A program made the position numbers and the translations under genes. A stretch of DNA of 64,000 nucleotides from Streptomyces albus subsp. chlorinus. Its GTDB lineage: Bacteria; Actinomycetota; Actinomycetes; Streptomycetales; Streptomycetaceae. The notes beneath the pieces were generated by a model that did not search any database, was not told the origin of the DNA, and saw nothing but the letters and a program-made list of their open reading frames with translations. Each line of letters starts with the position of its first letter. The first letter of the stretch is position 1. Shown piece by piece: positions 17,078 to 24,990 of the stretch. The stretch is from NCBI RefSeq assembly GCF_013302895.1, contig NZ_VJOK01000001.1, positions 4,176,083 to 4,240,082 of the forward strand. The letters run 5' to 3'.

Positions 17078-18094
17078 ATGCGCGGAGCAGTGATCCACGC
17101 CCCCGGCGACATCCGCTTCGAGACCCTCGACGACCCGGAGATCCTCAAGCCCACCGACGCGATCATCCGCACCGCCGTGACCTGCGTGTGCGGCTCGGAC
17201 CTGTGGCCCTACCGGGGCGCCGAGCCGACCGAGCACGCCCACCCGATGGGCCACGAGTACGTCGGCTTCGTCGAGGAGGTCGGCTCCGAGGTCACCGCCG
17301 TACGGCCGGGCCAGTTCGTCGTCGGCTCGTTCGCGACCTCGGACAACACCTGCGCGAACTGCCGCAACGGTTTCCCGTCGAACTGTCTGAACCGCGAGTT
17401 CATGTCGACCTGCCAGGCCGAGTACGTCCGTATCCCCAACGCCCAGGGCACCCTCGTCGCCACGGACGGGGTGCCGGACGAGAAGTTCTGGCCCGGGCTG
17501 CTCGCGGTGTCCGACGTGCTGGGCACCGGCTGGTGGGCGGCGGACGCCGCCGAGGTCCGGCCCGGCTCAACGGCGGTCGTCGTCGGCGACGGCGCGGTCG
17601 GCCTGTGCGCCGTGATCGCGGCCAAGGAGATGGGCGCCGAGCGGATCATCGCGATGTCCCGGCACGAGAGCCGGCAGAAGCTGGCGCGCGCGTTCGGCGC
17701 GACCGACATCGTCACCGAGCGTGGCGAGGAGGGCGTGGCCCGGGTCAAGGAGCTGACCGGCGGGATCGGCGCGGACAGCGTCCTGGAGTGCGTCGGCACC
17801 GCCCAGGCCATGAGCCAGGCCCTGCACTCGGCACGCCCCGGCGGCAGCGTCGGCTTCGTCGGCGTCCCGCACGAGGTCGCCGTCGACGGCCAGGAACTCT
17901 TCTTCTCGCACGTCGGCCTCCGCGGCGGCCCCGCGCCCGTGCGCCGCTACCTGCCCGACCTCATCGACCGCGTCCTGAGCGGGGCCATCGACCCCGGCAA
18001 GGTCTTCGACCTCACCCTCCCGCTCGACCAGGTCGCCGAGGGGTATCGCGCGATGGACGAGCGCCGCGCGATCAAGACTCTCCTCAAGCCCTGA
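17078..18094 (+). CDS. Zinc-dependent alcohol dehydrogenase (MDR family)
   Basis: A 338-residue medium-chain dehydrogenase. Catalytic zinc ligands are visible as CGSDLW near residue 38, GHEYVGFVEEVG near residue 59, and the structural-zinc region CANCRNGFPSNC. The cofactor loop is VVGDGAVGLCAV near residue 170. It probably oxidises or reduces an alcohol/aldehyde with NAD(P). ATG 17078 with AAGGAA upstream. First gene of a plus-strand run (dehydrogenase, cupin, dehydrogenase, aldo/keto reductase) whose promoter region holds operator copy A. Confidence 0.88.
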   Translation: MRGAVIHAPGDIRFETLDDPEILKPTDAIIRTAVTCVCGSDLWPYRGAEPTEHAHPMGHEYVGFVEEVGSEVTAVRPGQFVVGSFATSDNTCANCRNGFPSNCLNREFMSTCQAEYVRIPNAQGTLVATDGVPDEKFWPGLLAVSDVLGTGWWAADAAEVRPGSTAVVVGDGAVGLCAVIAAKEMGAERIIAMSRHESRQKLARAFGATDIVTERGEEGVARVKELTGGIGADSVLECVGTAQAMSQALHSARPGGSVGFVGVPHEVAVDGQELFFSHVGLRGGPAPVRRYLPDLIDRVLSGAIDPGKVFDLTLPLDQVAEGYRAMDERRAIKTLLKP

Positions 18095-18138
18095 CCCTCG
18101 CCTGAGCCACCCCCGCAACTCGAAGGAAGCAGGACGCC

Positions 18139-18549
18139 GTGCAGATCACCCGTAGCTCGATCAACACCCTCAAGGGCCCCGCGGACTGGTTCACCGGCGA
18201 CGTCTACATCGACGCCGTCGCCGCGGCCCCGCAGCCCTCCCGCGTCAGCGCCAACCTCGTGCACTTCATGCCCGGCGCCCGCACCCACTGGCACCGCCAC
18301 CCGCTGAGCCAGACCGTCTTCGTCACCGAGGGCGTCGGCCTGTGCCAGCGCCGCGGAGGACCCATTGAGGTCATCCGGCCCGGTGACCGCGTCCTGTTCG
18401 AAGCCGACGAGGAGCACTGGCACGGCGCCGCGCCGAACCGCCTCATGGTCCACCTGGCCATCAACGAGGCGGACGCCGACCACGACGTCGTCCACTGGCT
18501 GACCCCCGTCACCGACGAGGAATACGCGTCCGCCCCCGCCACCGACTGA
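18139..18549 (+). CDS. Cupin-domain protein
   Basis: A 136-residue single-domain cupin. Motif 1 GARTHWHRHPLSQTVFVTEG (residues 49-68) carries the metal-binding His/His/Gln set; motif 2 is PGDRVLFEADEEHWHGA. Members like this are YhhW/carboxymuconolactone-adjacent redox accessories that bind a divalent metal. GTG 18139 with GAAGGAAGCAGGA upstream. Located 44 bp after the zinc dehydrogenase; likely the same operon. Confidence 0.85.
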   Translation: MQITRSSINTLKGPADWFTGDVYIDAVAAAPQPSRVSANLVHFMPGARTHWHRHPLSQTVFVTEGVGLCQRRGGPIEVIRPGDRVLFEADEEHWHGAAPNRLMVHLAINEADADHDVVHWLTPVTDEEYASAPATD

Positions 18550-18581
18550 CCCACGCCACCGCCTGAACAAGGACCCCCATC

Positions 18582-19619
18582 ATGCGCGTCAACGCCTACG
18601 CAGCCCCCGCTGCCGGCCAGCCGCTCGTTCCCACCACGATCGAGCGCCGCACGGTCGGCCCGAACGATGTCCTCATCGCCATCGAGTACGCCGGCATCTG
18701 CCACTCCGACATCCACACCGTCAACGGTGACTGGGGCCCCCAGCCCTTCCCCGTCGTCCCCGGCCACGAGATCGTCGGCACCGTCACCGAAGTCGGCTCC
18801 GACGTCACCCGGCACCAGGCCGGCGACCGCGTCGGGGTCGGCTGCATGGTCAACTCCTGCGGCGAGTGCGCCGCCTGCCGCGGCGGCGACGAGCAGTACT
18901 GCGCCGACGGCACCGTCTTCACCTACGCGAGCGCCGACCGCGACGGCACCCACACTCAAGGCGGCTACTCCACCCACGTCGTCGTGGACGCCGACTTCGT
19001 CCTGTCCGTCCCCGAGAACCTCGACGCCGCAGCAGCCGCCCCGCTGCTGTGCGCGGGCATCACCACCTACGCGCCGCTGCGCCGCTGGGGCGCGGGCCCC
19101 GGCAAGCAGGTCGCGGTCGTCGGCCTGGGCGGGCTCGGCCACATGGCCGTCAAGATCGCTCACGCCATGGGCGCCGAGGTCACGGTGCTGTCGCAGTCAC
19201 TGAAGAAGCAGGAAGACGGCCTGCGCCTGGGAGCCGACCACTACTACGCGACCTCCGACCCGGACACCTTCACCAGCCTCGCCGGTCGCTTCGACGTCAT
19301 CATCAACACCGTCAGCGCCGACCTGGACACCAACGCCTACCTCGGCCTGCTGGCCATCGACGGCGCCATGGTCAACGTCGGCGCCGCCCCCGGACCGCTG
19401 ACCGTGAACGGCTTCCTCCTCGGCGCCCGGCGCATCGTCACCGGTTCCATGATCGGCGGCATCGCCCTGACCCAGGAGATGCTCGACTTCTGCGCCGAGC
19501 ACGGCATCGGCGCCGACATCGAGGTGATCCCCGCCGACCAGGTCAACGAGGCGTACGAGCGGGTGCTGGCCTCCGACGTCCGCTACCGCTTCGTCATCGA
19601 CGCCGCCACCTTCGCCTGA
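18582..19619 (+). CDS. NAD(P)-dependent alcohol dehydrogenase (YahK/cinnamyl alcohol dehydrogenase-like)
   Basis: A 345-residue medium-chain dehydrogenase distinct from the one at 17078. It has catalytic zinc residues in [17 protein letters not shown] and [13 protein letters not shown], a structural zinc site [15 protein letters not shown], and the cofactor loop [13 protein letters not shown]. This arrangement matches YahK-type aldehyde reductases that prefer NADPH. ATG 18582 after AAGGACC. It sits 32 bp past the cupin gene. Confidence 0.9.
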   Translation: MRVNAYAAPAAGQPLVPTTIERRTVGPNDVLIAIEYAGICHSDIHTVNGDWGPQPFPVVPGHEIVGTVTEVGSDVTRHQAGDRVGVGCMVNSCGECAACRGGDEQYCADGTVFTYASADRDGTHTQGGYSTHVVVDADFVLSVPENLDAAAAAPLLCAGITTYAPLRRWGAGPGKQVAVVGLGGLGHMAVKIAHAMGAEVTVLSQSLKKQEDGLRLGADHYYATSDPDTFTSLAGRFDVIINTVSADLDTNAYLGLLAIDGAMVNVGAAPGPLTVNGFLLGARRIVTGSMIGGIALTQEMLDFCAEHGIGADIEVIPADQVNEAYERVLASDVRYRFVIDAATFA

Positions 19620-19746
19620 CCCTCCCGACGGCGGAGCAGACACGGCCCCACAGCAGCCGGGCCACCGCGCGGCCGCCGCCTGCCCTCCACATTCACCGCG
19701 GGGCCTGCTCGTCCGGCCGCGCCGCCACAGAAAGGACCTCTCCCCC

Positions 19747-20736
19747 ATGCAGTACACACATCTCGGCCGCAGCGGTCTCAAGGTCAGCCGCATCTCCCTC
19801 GGCACGATGAACTTCGGCGACGCGACCGACGAGGCCACCAGCTTCACGATCATGGATGCCGCGGTGGACGCGGGCATCAACCTGTTTGACACCGCCGATG
19901 TCTATGGCGGCCCGCAGTGGCCCGACATGCCGCAGGGCTACGGCTTGTCCGAGGAGATCATCGGCCGCTGGCTCGCCCGGGGCGGCGGACGTCGCGACAG
20001 GGTCGTGCTCGCTACGAAGCTGTACCAGCCGATGGGACTCGGCCCGAACGACAAGTATCTGTCCGCGTACAAGATCCGACGCGCCGCCGAGGCCAGCCTG
20101 CGGCGTCTGCAGACCGACCACATCGACCTCTATCAGATGCACCACATCGACCGGTCGACGCCGTGGGAGGAGATCTGGCAGGCGATGGAGCAACTCGTCC
20201 GCGAGGGCAAGATCACCTATGTGGGCAGCAGCAACTTCGCCGGCTGGCAGATCGCCACCGCCCAGAGCGAGGCCCGCGCCCGCCACTTCATGGGCCTGGT
20301 GAGCGAGCAGTCCCTGTACAACCTGACCGCCCGCACCATCGAGCTCGAGGTCATCCCGGCCCTGCGCCACTATGGCATCGGACTCATCCCCTGGAGTCCG
20401 CTGGGCGGTGGACTGCTCGGCGGCGTCCTGAAGAAGATCGAGAACGGGCGCCGTGCGTCCGCGCAGATGCAGCAGACCATCGAGCGCTACCGGCCGAAGC
20501 TGGAGGCGTACGAGAAGCTGTGCGCCGAGATCGGTGAAGAGCCCGCCGATGTGGCGCTGGCCTGGCTGCTGAACAACCCGGTCCTCACGTCCGTGATCAC
20601 CGGCCCCCGTACCCCTGAGCAGCTCGCGGCCGGTCAGAAGGCGCTCGACGTACACCTGCCGGACGACGTGCTGAAGCGGCTGGACGAGATCTGGCCCGGC
20701 CCCGGTGGCGAAGCCCCCGAGGCGTACGCCTGGTAG
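19747..20736 (+). CDS. Aldo/keto reductase
   Basis: A 329-residue TIM-barrel oxidoreductase. Catalytic residues are seen in INLFDTADVYGG (Asp, Tyr), KLYQPMG (Lys region), and DLYQMHHIDRSTPWEE (His). The C-terminal NADPH-binding segment is VITGPRTPEQL. Resembles YghZ/MocA-type reductases. ATG 19747 with AGAAAGGACC upstream. The 127-bp gap after the previous gene has no obvious promoter, so it may be the last gene of the redox operon. Confidence 0.9.
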   Translation: MQYTHLGRSGLKVSRISLGTMNFGDATDEATSFTIMDAAVDAGINLFDTADVYGGPQWPDMPQGYGLSEEIIGRWLARGGGRRDRVVLATKLYQPMGLGPNDKYLSAYKIRRAAEASLRRLQTDHIDLYQMHHIDRSTPWEEIWQAMEQLVREGKITYVGSSNFAGWQIATAQSEARARHFMGLVSEQSLYNLTARTIELEVIPALRHYGIGLIPWSPLGGGLLGGVLKKIENGRRASAQMQQTIERYRPKLEAYEKLCAEIGEEPADVALAWLLNNPVLTSVITGPRTPEQLAAGQKALDVHLPDDVLKRLDEIWPGPGGEAPEAYAW

Positions 20737-20752
20737 ACCACACAGACAGCCA

Positions 20753-20780
20753 CTCCCGCTGGTGCGCAGGTGAGCGGGAG
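20753..20780. terminator. Hairpin after aldo/keto reductase
   Basis: Perfect 8-bp arms CTCCCGCT (20753-20760) and AGCGGGAG (20773-20780), between the convergent aldo/keto reductase and frameshifted SDR genes. Confidence 0.6.
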
Positions 20781-20811
20781 CGGCTGTGGTCTTGTGTGCG
20801 AGTCGGGCTGT

Positions 20812-21538
20812 TCAGCCGAGCTCGACGCCTGTCTCCTCGGCGAGCACCTGTCGGAGCCGGTCCTGGAACGCCTCGTCGCGCACAGCGGCATGGGGCTGCT
20901 GACGCCGGCGGTGATACCAGTACCCGCCCGTCGTCAGGGCCTGCGGGTCATCGCCGGCGGCAAGCCATTCCTGGGTCTGATGACCGAGCTCCAGATCGTC
21001 CGGCGCGCCCGGGCCGCCCATTCGTCGGCACCCAGCCCGGGTCCACGGCATTGCTCGGCGTGCCGGGCCGCAACCGCGCCACCATGGCCGCGAGGGCGGT
21101 CACGTACAGCTTGCTGTCCGCGTACGAGCCCGGGCTGAACCCCTGCCAGTCGACTCCCTGCAGGACGGGCTGTCCACTGAAGTGCGAGCTGCTGCTCAGG
21201 TACACCAGCCGTCCGGGCGCGGGCATCAGCGCCGTCAGCAGGTACGGGGCGATGACGTTGACGGGCATGACGGCCCGCCCGCTCCACACACCGGCGTTGT
21301 GGATGACCGCATCGAGCGGCGCTCCGTCGCTGAGCTCGGTGGCCATGCGCCGTACGGCGTCGCGGTCGGTGAAGTCGGCCACCACCAGCTCCGCCCCGCG
21401 CGCCACCAAGCCGTCCAGGCCCTTGGCCCGTTGAGGGTTGCGGGCGTGCACCACCACCTGGCGGCCGCGGGACAGCAGGGCATCCGCTGCCGCACGTCCG
21501 AGCCCGTCGGCGGAACCCGTCACCAGGATCCGGCTCAT
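20812..21538 (-). pseudogene. Frameshifted short-chain dehydrogenase/reductase
   Basis: The first ~175 residues are a normal SDR: VTGSADGLGRAAADALL (cofactor loop), HNAGVWSG, the Ser in YLSSSSHFS, the YADSK active-site Tyr/Lys, and NAVDPGWVPT. At about 21020-21025 the frame then changes. The natural continuation MGGPGAPDDLELGHQTQEWL, ending EETGVELG, is present in another frame down to a TGA at 20812-20814. Comparing expected VPTRMGGP with the DNA, two bases (CG in an ACGCGA context) appear to be missing. The frame without correction stops near 20948. Start ATG 21538 lies 90 bp from operator copy B. Either an inactivated gene or a sequencing error. Confidence 0.8.
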
Positions 21539-21627
21539 GCCCGCACCTTCCTCCACATCGACGTCCGGAGCACGCCCTCCGCGCCTCCTGTGATCCCGAC
21601 GCTACGGCCGTGCCGGCGTGCCAGGGA

Positions 21628-21642
21628 TGCACTGCCAGTACA
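21628..21642. promoter_or_regulatory. Probable MmyB-type operator, copy B
   Basis: Identical 15-mer TGCACTGCCAGTACA to the copy at 16852, within a 44-bp block (21617-21660) conserved at 39 positions. It lies between the divergent SDR gene (start 21538) and lipoprotein gene (start 21751), so it could control both. Confidence 0.7.
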
Positions 21643-21750
21643 CCCCTCATCCGTAACTCGATCTCCCCGCGCCATGCCGGTTTCCTGGATAAGGCGGCAT
21701 ACGGAGACCCACCCTGATCGCCGAGCCCACCCGCCCCGAGGAGGCAGACC

Positions 21751-22263
21751 GTGTCCAGCGCCATCGCCCGCAGGACCCCCGCCCTGGTCCTCGTCCTGGC
21801 TGCGGCGGCGTGCACCACGAGCCGGCCCACGCCGTCGTCCGAGCCCTCCACCGCGCGCCGCCCGGCACAGACCAGTGAGGCATCGTCCGAACCTTCCGAC
21901 AGGAGCACCCCGATGAACCTTCGCCTGACGATCGACGGCCACCAGGTCGACGCCATCCTCAACGACAGCGTCGCCGCCCGTGACCTGACCGAACTCCTGC
22001 CTCTCGCCCTGGACATGGAGGACTTCCACCAGACCGAGCGGATCGCCTACCCGCCCCGCAAGCTCGACACCACGGGTGCCCCTGCGGCCTCGAATCCGAA
22101 GGCGGGCGACCTCGCCTACTACGCCCCCTGGGGCAACCTGGCCTTCTTCTACCGCGACGGTGATCACTCCCCGGCCTTGGCCATCCTCGGCCGCCTGACC
22201 GACCCAGACGACATCGACCGGCTCGCCACGGCGGAGCGCATCCGCATCGAAGCCTCCGCCTGA
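21751..22263 (+). CDS. Lipoprotein with cyclophilin-like domain
   Basis: A 170-residue protein. Residues 1-21 are a signal peptide ending in a lipobox-like LAAAAC, so it should be lipid-anchored outside the membrane. A Ser/Thr/Pro-rich linker follows to about residue 53. The domain after that (LRLTIDGHQVDAILNDS, LPLALDMEDF, GDLAYYAPWGNLAFFYRDG) is the cyclophilin-like fold of small secreted proteins common beside aldo/keto reductases. GTG 21751 with GGAGG upstream. An internal ATG near residue 55 would give a cytosolic form. Heads the operon with the two MFS exporters. Confidence 0.75.
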   Translation: MSSAIARRTPALVLVLAAAACTTSRPTPSSEPSTARRPAQTSEASSEPSDRSTPMNLRLTIDGHQVDAILNDSVAARDLTELLPLALDMEDFHQTERIAYPPRKLDTTGAPAASNPKAGDLAYYAPWGNLAFFYRDGDHSPALAILGRLTDPDDIDRLATAERIRIEASA

Positions 22264-22315
22264 CCACCCTCAAGTCCCGCGCCCTGCGCGTTTCGTCCGA
22301 AAGGGATCTCCTCGC

Positions 22316-23572
22316 ATGCCCTCCGCCTCCACGGCCGCTCCCGGCAGGATGCCCGTCGTCGTCTGGGTGCTCGCCGCTGCCGCGTTCCTGATGGGAACCA
22401 CCGAGTTCGTCATCGCCGGACTGCTGCCGGACATGGCCGCCGACCTCGACGTCAGCACCTCCCGCACCGGCCTCATGATTACCGTCTTCGCGATCGGCAT
22501 GATCATCGGCGGACCCGCCATGGCGCTGGCCACGCTGCGCCTGCCCCAGCGCATGACCGTCATCCTGTCCCTCGCGGTTTTCGCCGCCGGGCACGTCGTC
22601 GAAGCGGCCAGCAGCTCCTTCACCGTCATCCTCGTCGCCCGGTTCGTCACGGCGCTGGCCACGGGCGCGTTCTACGCCGTCGGATTCGTCCTGGCCACCG
22701 CCGCGGCGGGGCCGGACAAGTCCACCCGGGCGGTCGGCATGATCATGGGCGGTCTGACGCTGTCCAACGTCATCGGTGTGCCGATCGGCTCATTCGCGGG
22801 CCAGCTCATCGGCTGGCGCGGCCCCTTCTGGGCCCTCGCCGTCCTGGCCGCCCTAGCCGCCACCGTCATTGGCCGCTTCCTGCCCGCCACCGGACAGAAC
22901 GCACAGGTGTCGATGCGCGCCGAGATCAGCGCCCTGCGCAACACCCGGTTGTGGCTCGCGCTCATCGCAGCCGTCATGATCATGGGCGGTGTCCTGGCCG
23001 CCTACACCTACATCACCCCGCTGCTCACCGACCGCGCCGGCATCCCCGCGAACGCGGTCCCGCTGGTCCTGGTCGCCTACGGACTCGGCGCCGTGGCCGG
23101 CACCACCATCGGCGGACGCATGGGCGACCGGCGCCCCATGACCACCACGATCACCGGCGCCGCAGCCACCGCCCTGGCCCTCGCCCTGCTGATCCCGCTG
23201 TCCACCAGCGCGGCGCCCACCATCGTCCTGGTGGCCCTCATGGCGATGACCGGCTTCACCCTGAACCCCATCGTCACCTCCCTCGCCGTCCGCTTCGCCG
23301 GTGATGCCCCCACCCTGACCGCCGCGCTGACCACCTCCGCCTACGAGACCGGCGTCGCAGCCGGCTCGGCCCTCGCGGGCGTTGCCCTCAGTTCCTCCCT
23401 CGGCCTGACCGGCCCCGCCCTGGTCGGCGCCGTCTTTGCCGCCCTCACCCTGCTGCCCCTGATCGCGCTCGCCCTGCGCGGCACCCGCACCGACGCACGC
23501 GTCGTCGCCCAGCAAGTCCCCACGAACCGTGCGGACGAGATCGTGCCGCAGGACGCCCCCGCCCAGCTCTGA
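22316..23572 (+). CDS. MFS exporter (DHA1/AraJ-PbuE-like), copy 1
   Basis: A 418-residue transporter with about 12 membrane segments and the N-terminal signature LMGTTEFVIAGLLPDMA of the DHA1 drug/arabinose efflux group. MGGLTLSNVIGVPIGS matches the motif C region typical of antiporters, and RMGDRRPM the loop motif between segments 8 and 9. It likely exports small molecules using the proton gradient. ATG 22316 with GAAAGGG upstream; 52 bp after the lipoprotein gene. Confidence 0.88.
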   Translation: MPSASTAAPGRMPVVVWVLAAAAFLMGTTEFVIAGLLPDMAADLDVSTSRTGLMITVFAIGMIIGGPAMALATLRLPQRMTVILSLAVFAAGHVVEAASSSFTVILVARFVTALATGAFYAVGFVLATAAAGPDKSTRAVGMIMGGLTLSNVIGVPIGSFAGQLIGWRGPFWALAVLAALAATVIGRFLPATGQNAQVSMRAEISALRNTRLWLALIAAVMIMGGVLAAYTYITPLLTDRAGIPANAVPLVLVAYGLGAVAGTTIGGRMGDRRPMTTTITGAAATALALALLIPLSTSAAPTIVLVALMAMTGFTLNPIVTSLAVRFAGDAPTLTAALTTSAYETGVAAGSALAGVALSSSLGLTGPALVGAVFAALTLLPLIALALRGTRTDARVVAQQVPTNRADEIVPQDAPAQL

Positions 23573-23634
23573 ACCACCCGGCTGTGTCAACGCGCCGCAC
23601 CGCCTCACACCTGCTGCAAGGAAAGAACCCGCCC

Positions 23635-24885
23635 ATGCCCTCCACCCCGTCCGCCTCGCGGACCGGCACGCTCCCGTTCGTCGTCTGGGTGCTCGCCGCC
23701 GGCACCTTCCTGATGGGGACGACCGAGTTCGTCGTCGCCGGGCTGCTGCCCGAGATCGCCGGTGACTTCGGCGTCAGCGTCTCCCATGCCGGACTCCTGA
23801 TCACCGCATTCGCCCTCGGCATGATCATCGGCTCCCCGACGATGGCGATGGCCACCCTCCGGCTGCCTCAGCGCCAGACTCTGATCCTGGCGCTCGCGGT
23901 CTTCAGCCTCGGTCACGTCGCCGCCGCCCTCAGCGGCTCCTTCACCGTCGTCCTCGTCGCCCGCGTCGTCACCGCGCTGGCCACCGGCGCGTTCTGGGCC
24001 ATCGGCATGGTCATCGCCAACGCCGCCGCCGGACCTGCCGCGGCGACCCGCGCCACCGGGCTCATGATCGGGGGACTGACCCTGGCCAACGTCATCGGCG
24101 TCCCCGCCGGATCCTTCGTCGGCCAGTACATCGGCTGGCGCGGCCCCATCTGGGCCCTCGCCGTCCTGTCCGCCCTCGCCGCCGTCTTCATCGGCCGCTT
24201 CATCACCGCCCAGGAACACCGCACGACCGTCTCCCTGCGCGCGGAATTCAACGCCCTGCGCCAGGGCCGCCTGTGGCTCGCGCTGAGCTCCGCCATGCTG
24301 ATCATGGGCGGGGTCATGGCCACGTACACCTACATCACCCCGCTCCTCACCGAACGCGCCGGGATCCCCGAGGGCGCCGTCCCCTTCGTCCTCATCGCCT
24401 TCGGCGTCGGCGCCCTGGCCGGCACCACCACCGGCGGCCGGCTCGGCGAACGCCGCCCGATGACCACCACCATCAGCGCCGCCGCGCTCACCGCACTCGT
24501 ACTGCTGTTGATGATCCCGCTGTCCGCCGACGCGGTCACGGCCACCGCGCTCGTCCTGCTCATGGGCTGGACCGGCTTCACGGTCAACCCCGTCGTCACC
24601 GCGCTCGCCGTCCGTTTCGCCGGAGACGCCCCCACCCTGACCTCCGGCCTAACCACCTCCGCCTTCAACGTCGGCATCGCCGCCGGGTCCGCCGTAGCCG
24701 GCCTGGCCCTCGACTACGCAGGACCGGCCGGACCCCCTGTCGTCGGCGCCGTCATCGCCGCCTGCACCGTGCTGCCCCTCACCGCCCTCGCCCTGCACAC
24801 CAGGCCGCGCAGCTCGCGCATCGTCGCACAGCACACACCCACCACCGGGCAGACCGAGGAGCTCACCCCCTCAGGCCACCCGTGA
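23635..24885 (+). CDS. MFS exporter, copy 2 (tandem paralogue)
   Basis: A 416-residue MFS protein very similar to its upstream neighbour along the whole length (LMGTTEFVVAGLLPEIA, IGGLTLANVIGVPAGS, RLGERRPMTTT), so the two arose by tandem duplication. ATG 23635 after AAGGAAAG is preferred to the upstream in-frame start at 23584. The last codons are followed directly by the short gap before tniQ; the stop TGA could even fall at the transposon boundary, which cannot be decided here. Confidence 0.88.
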   Translation: MPSTPSASRTGTLPFVVWVLAAGTFLMGTTEFVVAGLLPEIAGDFGVSVSHAGLLITAFALGMIIGSPTMAMATLRLPQRQTLILALAVFSLGHVAAALSGSFTVVLVARVVTALATGAFWAIGMVIANAAAGPAAATRATGLMIGGLTLANVIGVPAGSFVGQYIGWRGPIWALAVLSALAAVFIGRFITAQEHRTTVSLRAEFNALRQGRLWLALSSAMLIMGGVMATYTYITPLLTERAGIPEGAVPFVLIAFGVGALAGTTTGGRLGERRPMTTTISAAALTALVLLLMIPLSADAVTATALVLLMGWTGFTVNPVVTALAVRFAGDAPTLTSGLTTSAFNVGIAAGSAVAGLALDYAGPAGPPVVGAVIAACTVLPLTALALHTRPRSSRIVAQHTPTTGQTEELTPSGHP

Positions 24886-24990
24886 CAGCCAAACTGGGCA
24901 CGTGACCGAAGCTGGCATCGTGGTGCAGCTGTCGGGCGTGGCTGGACTGCATCAGACGTGCCGCCCGGTGACCGCCGGTCCGCTTGAGAG

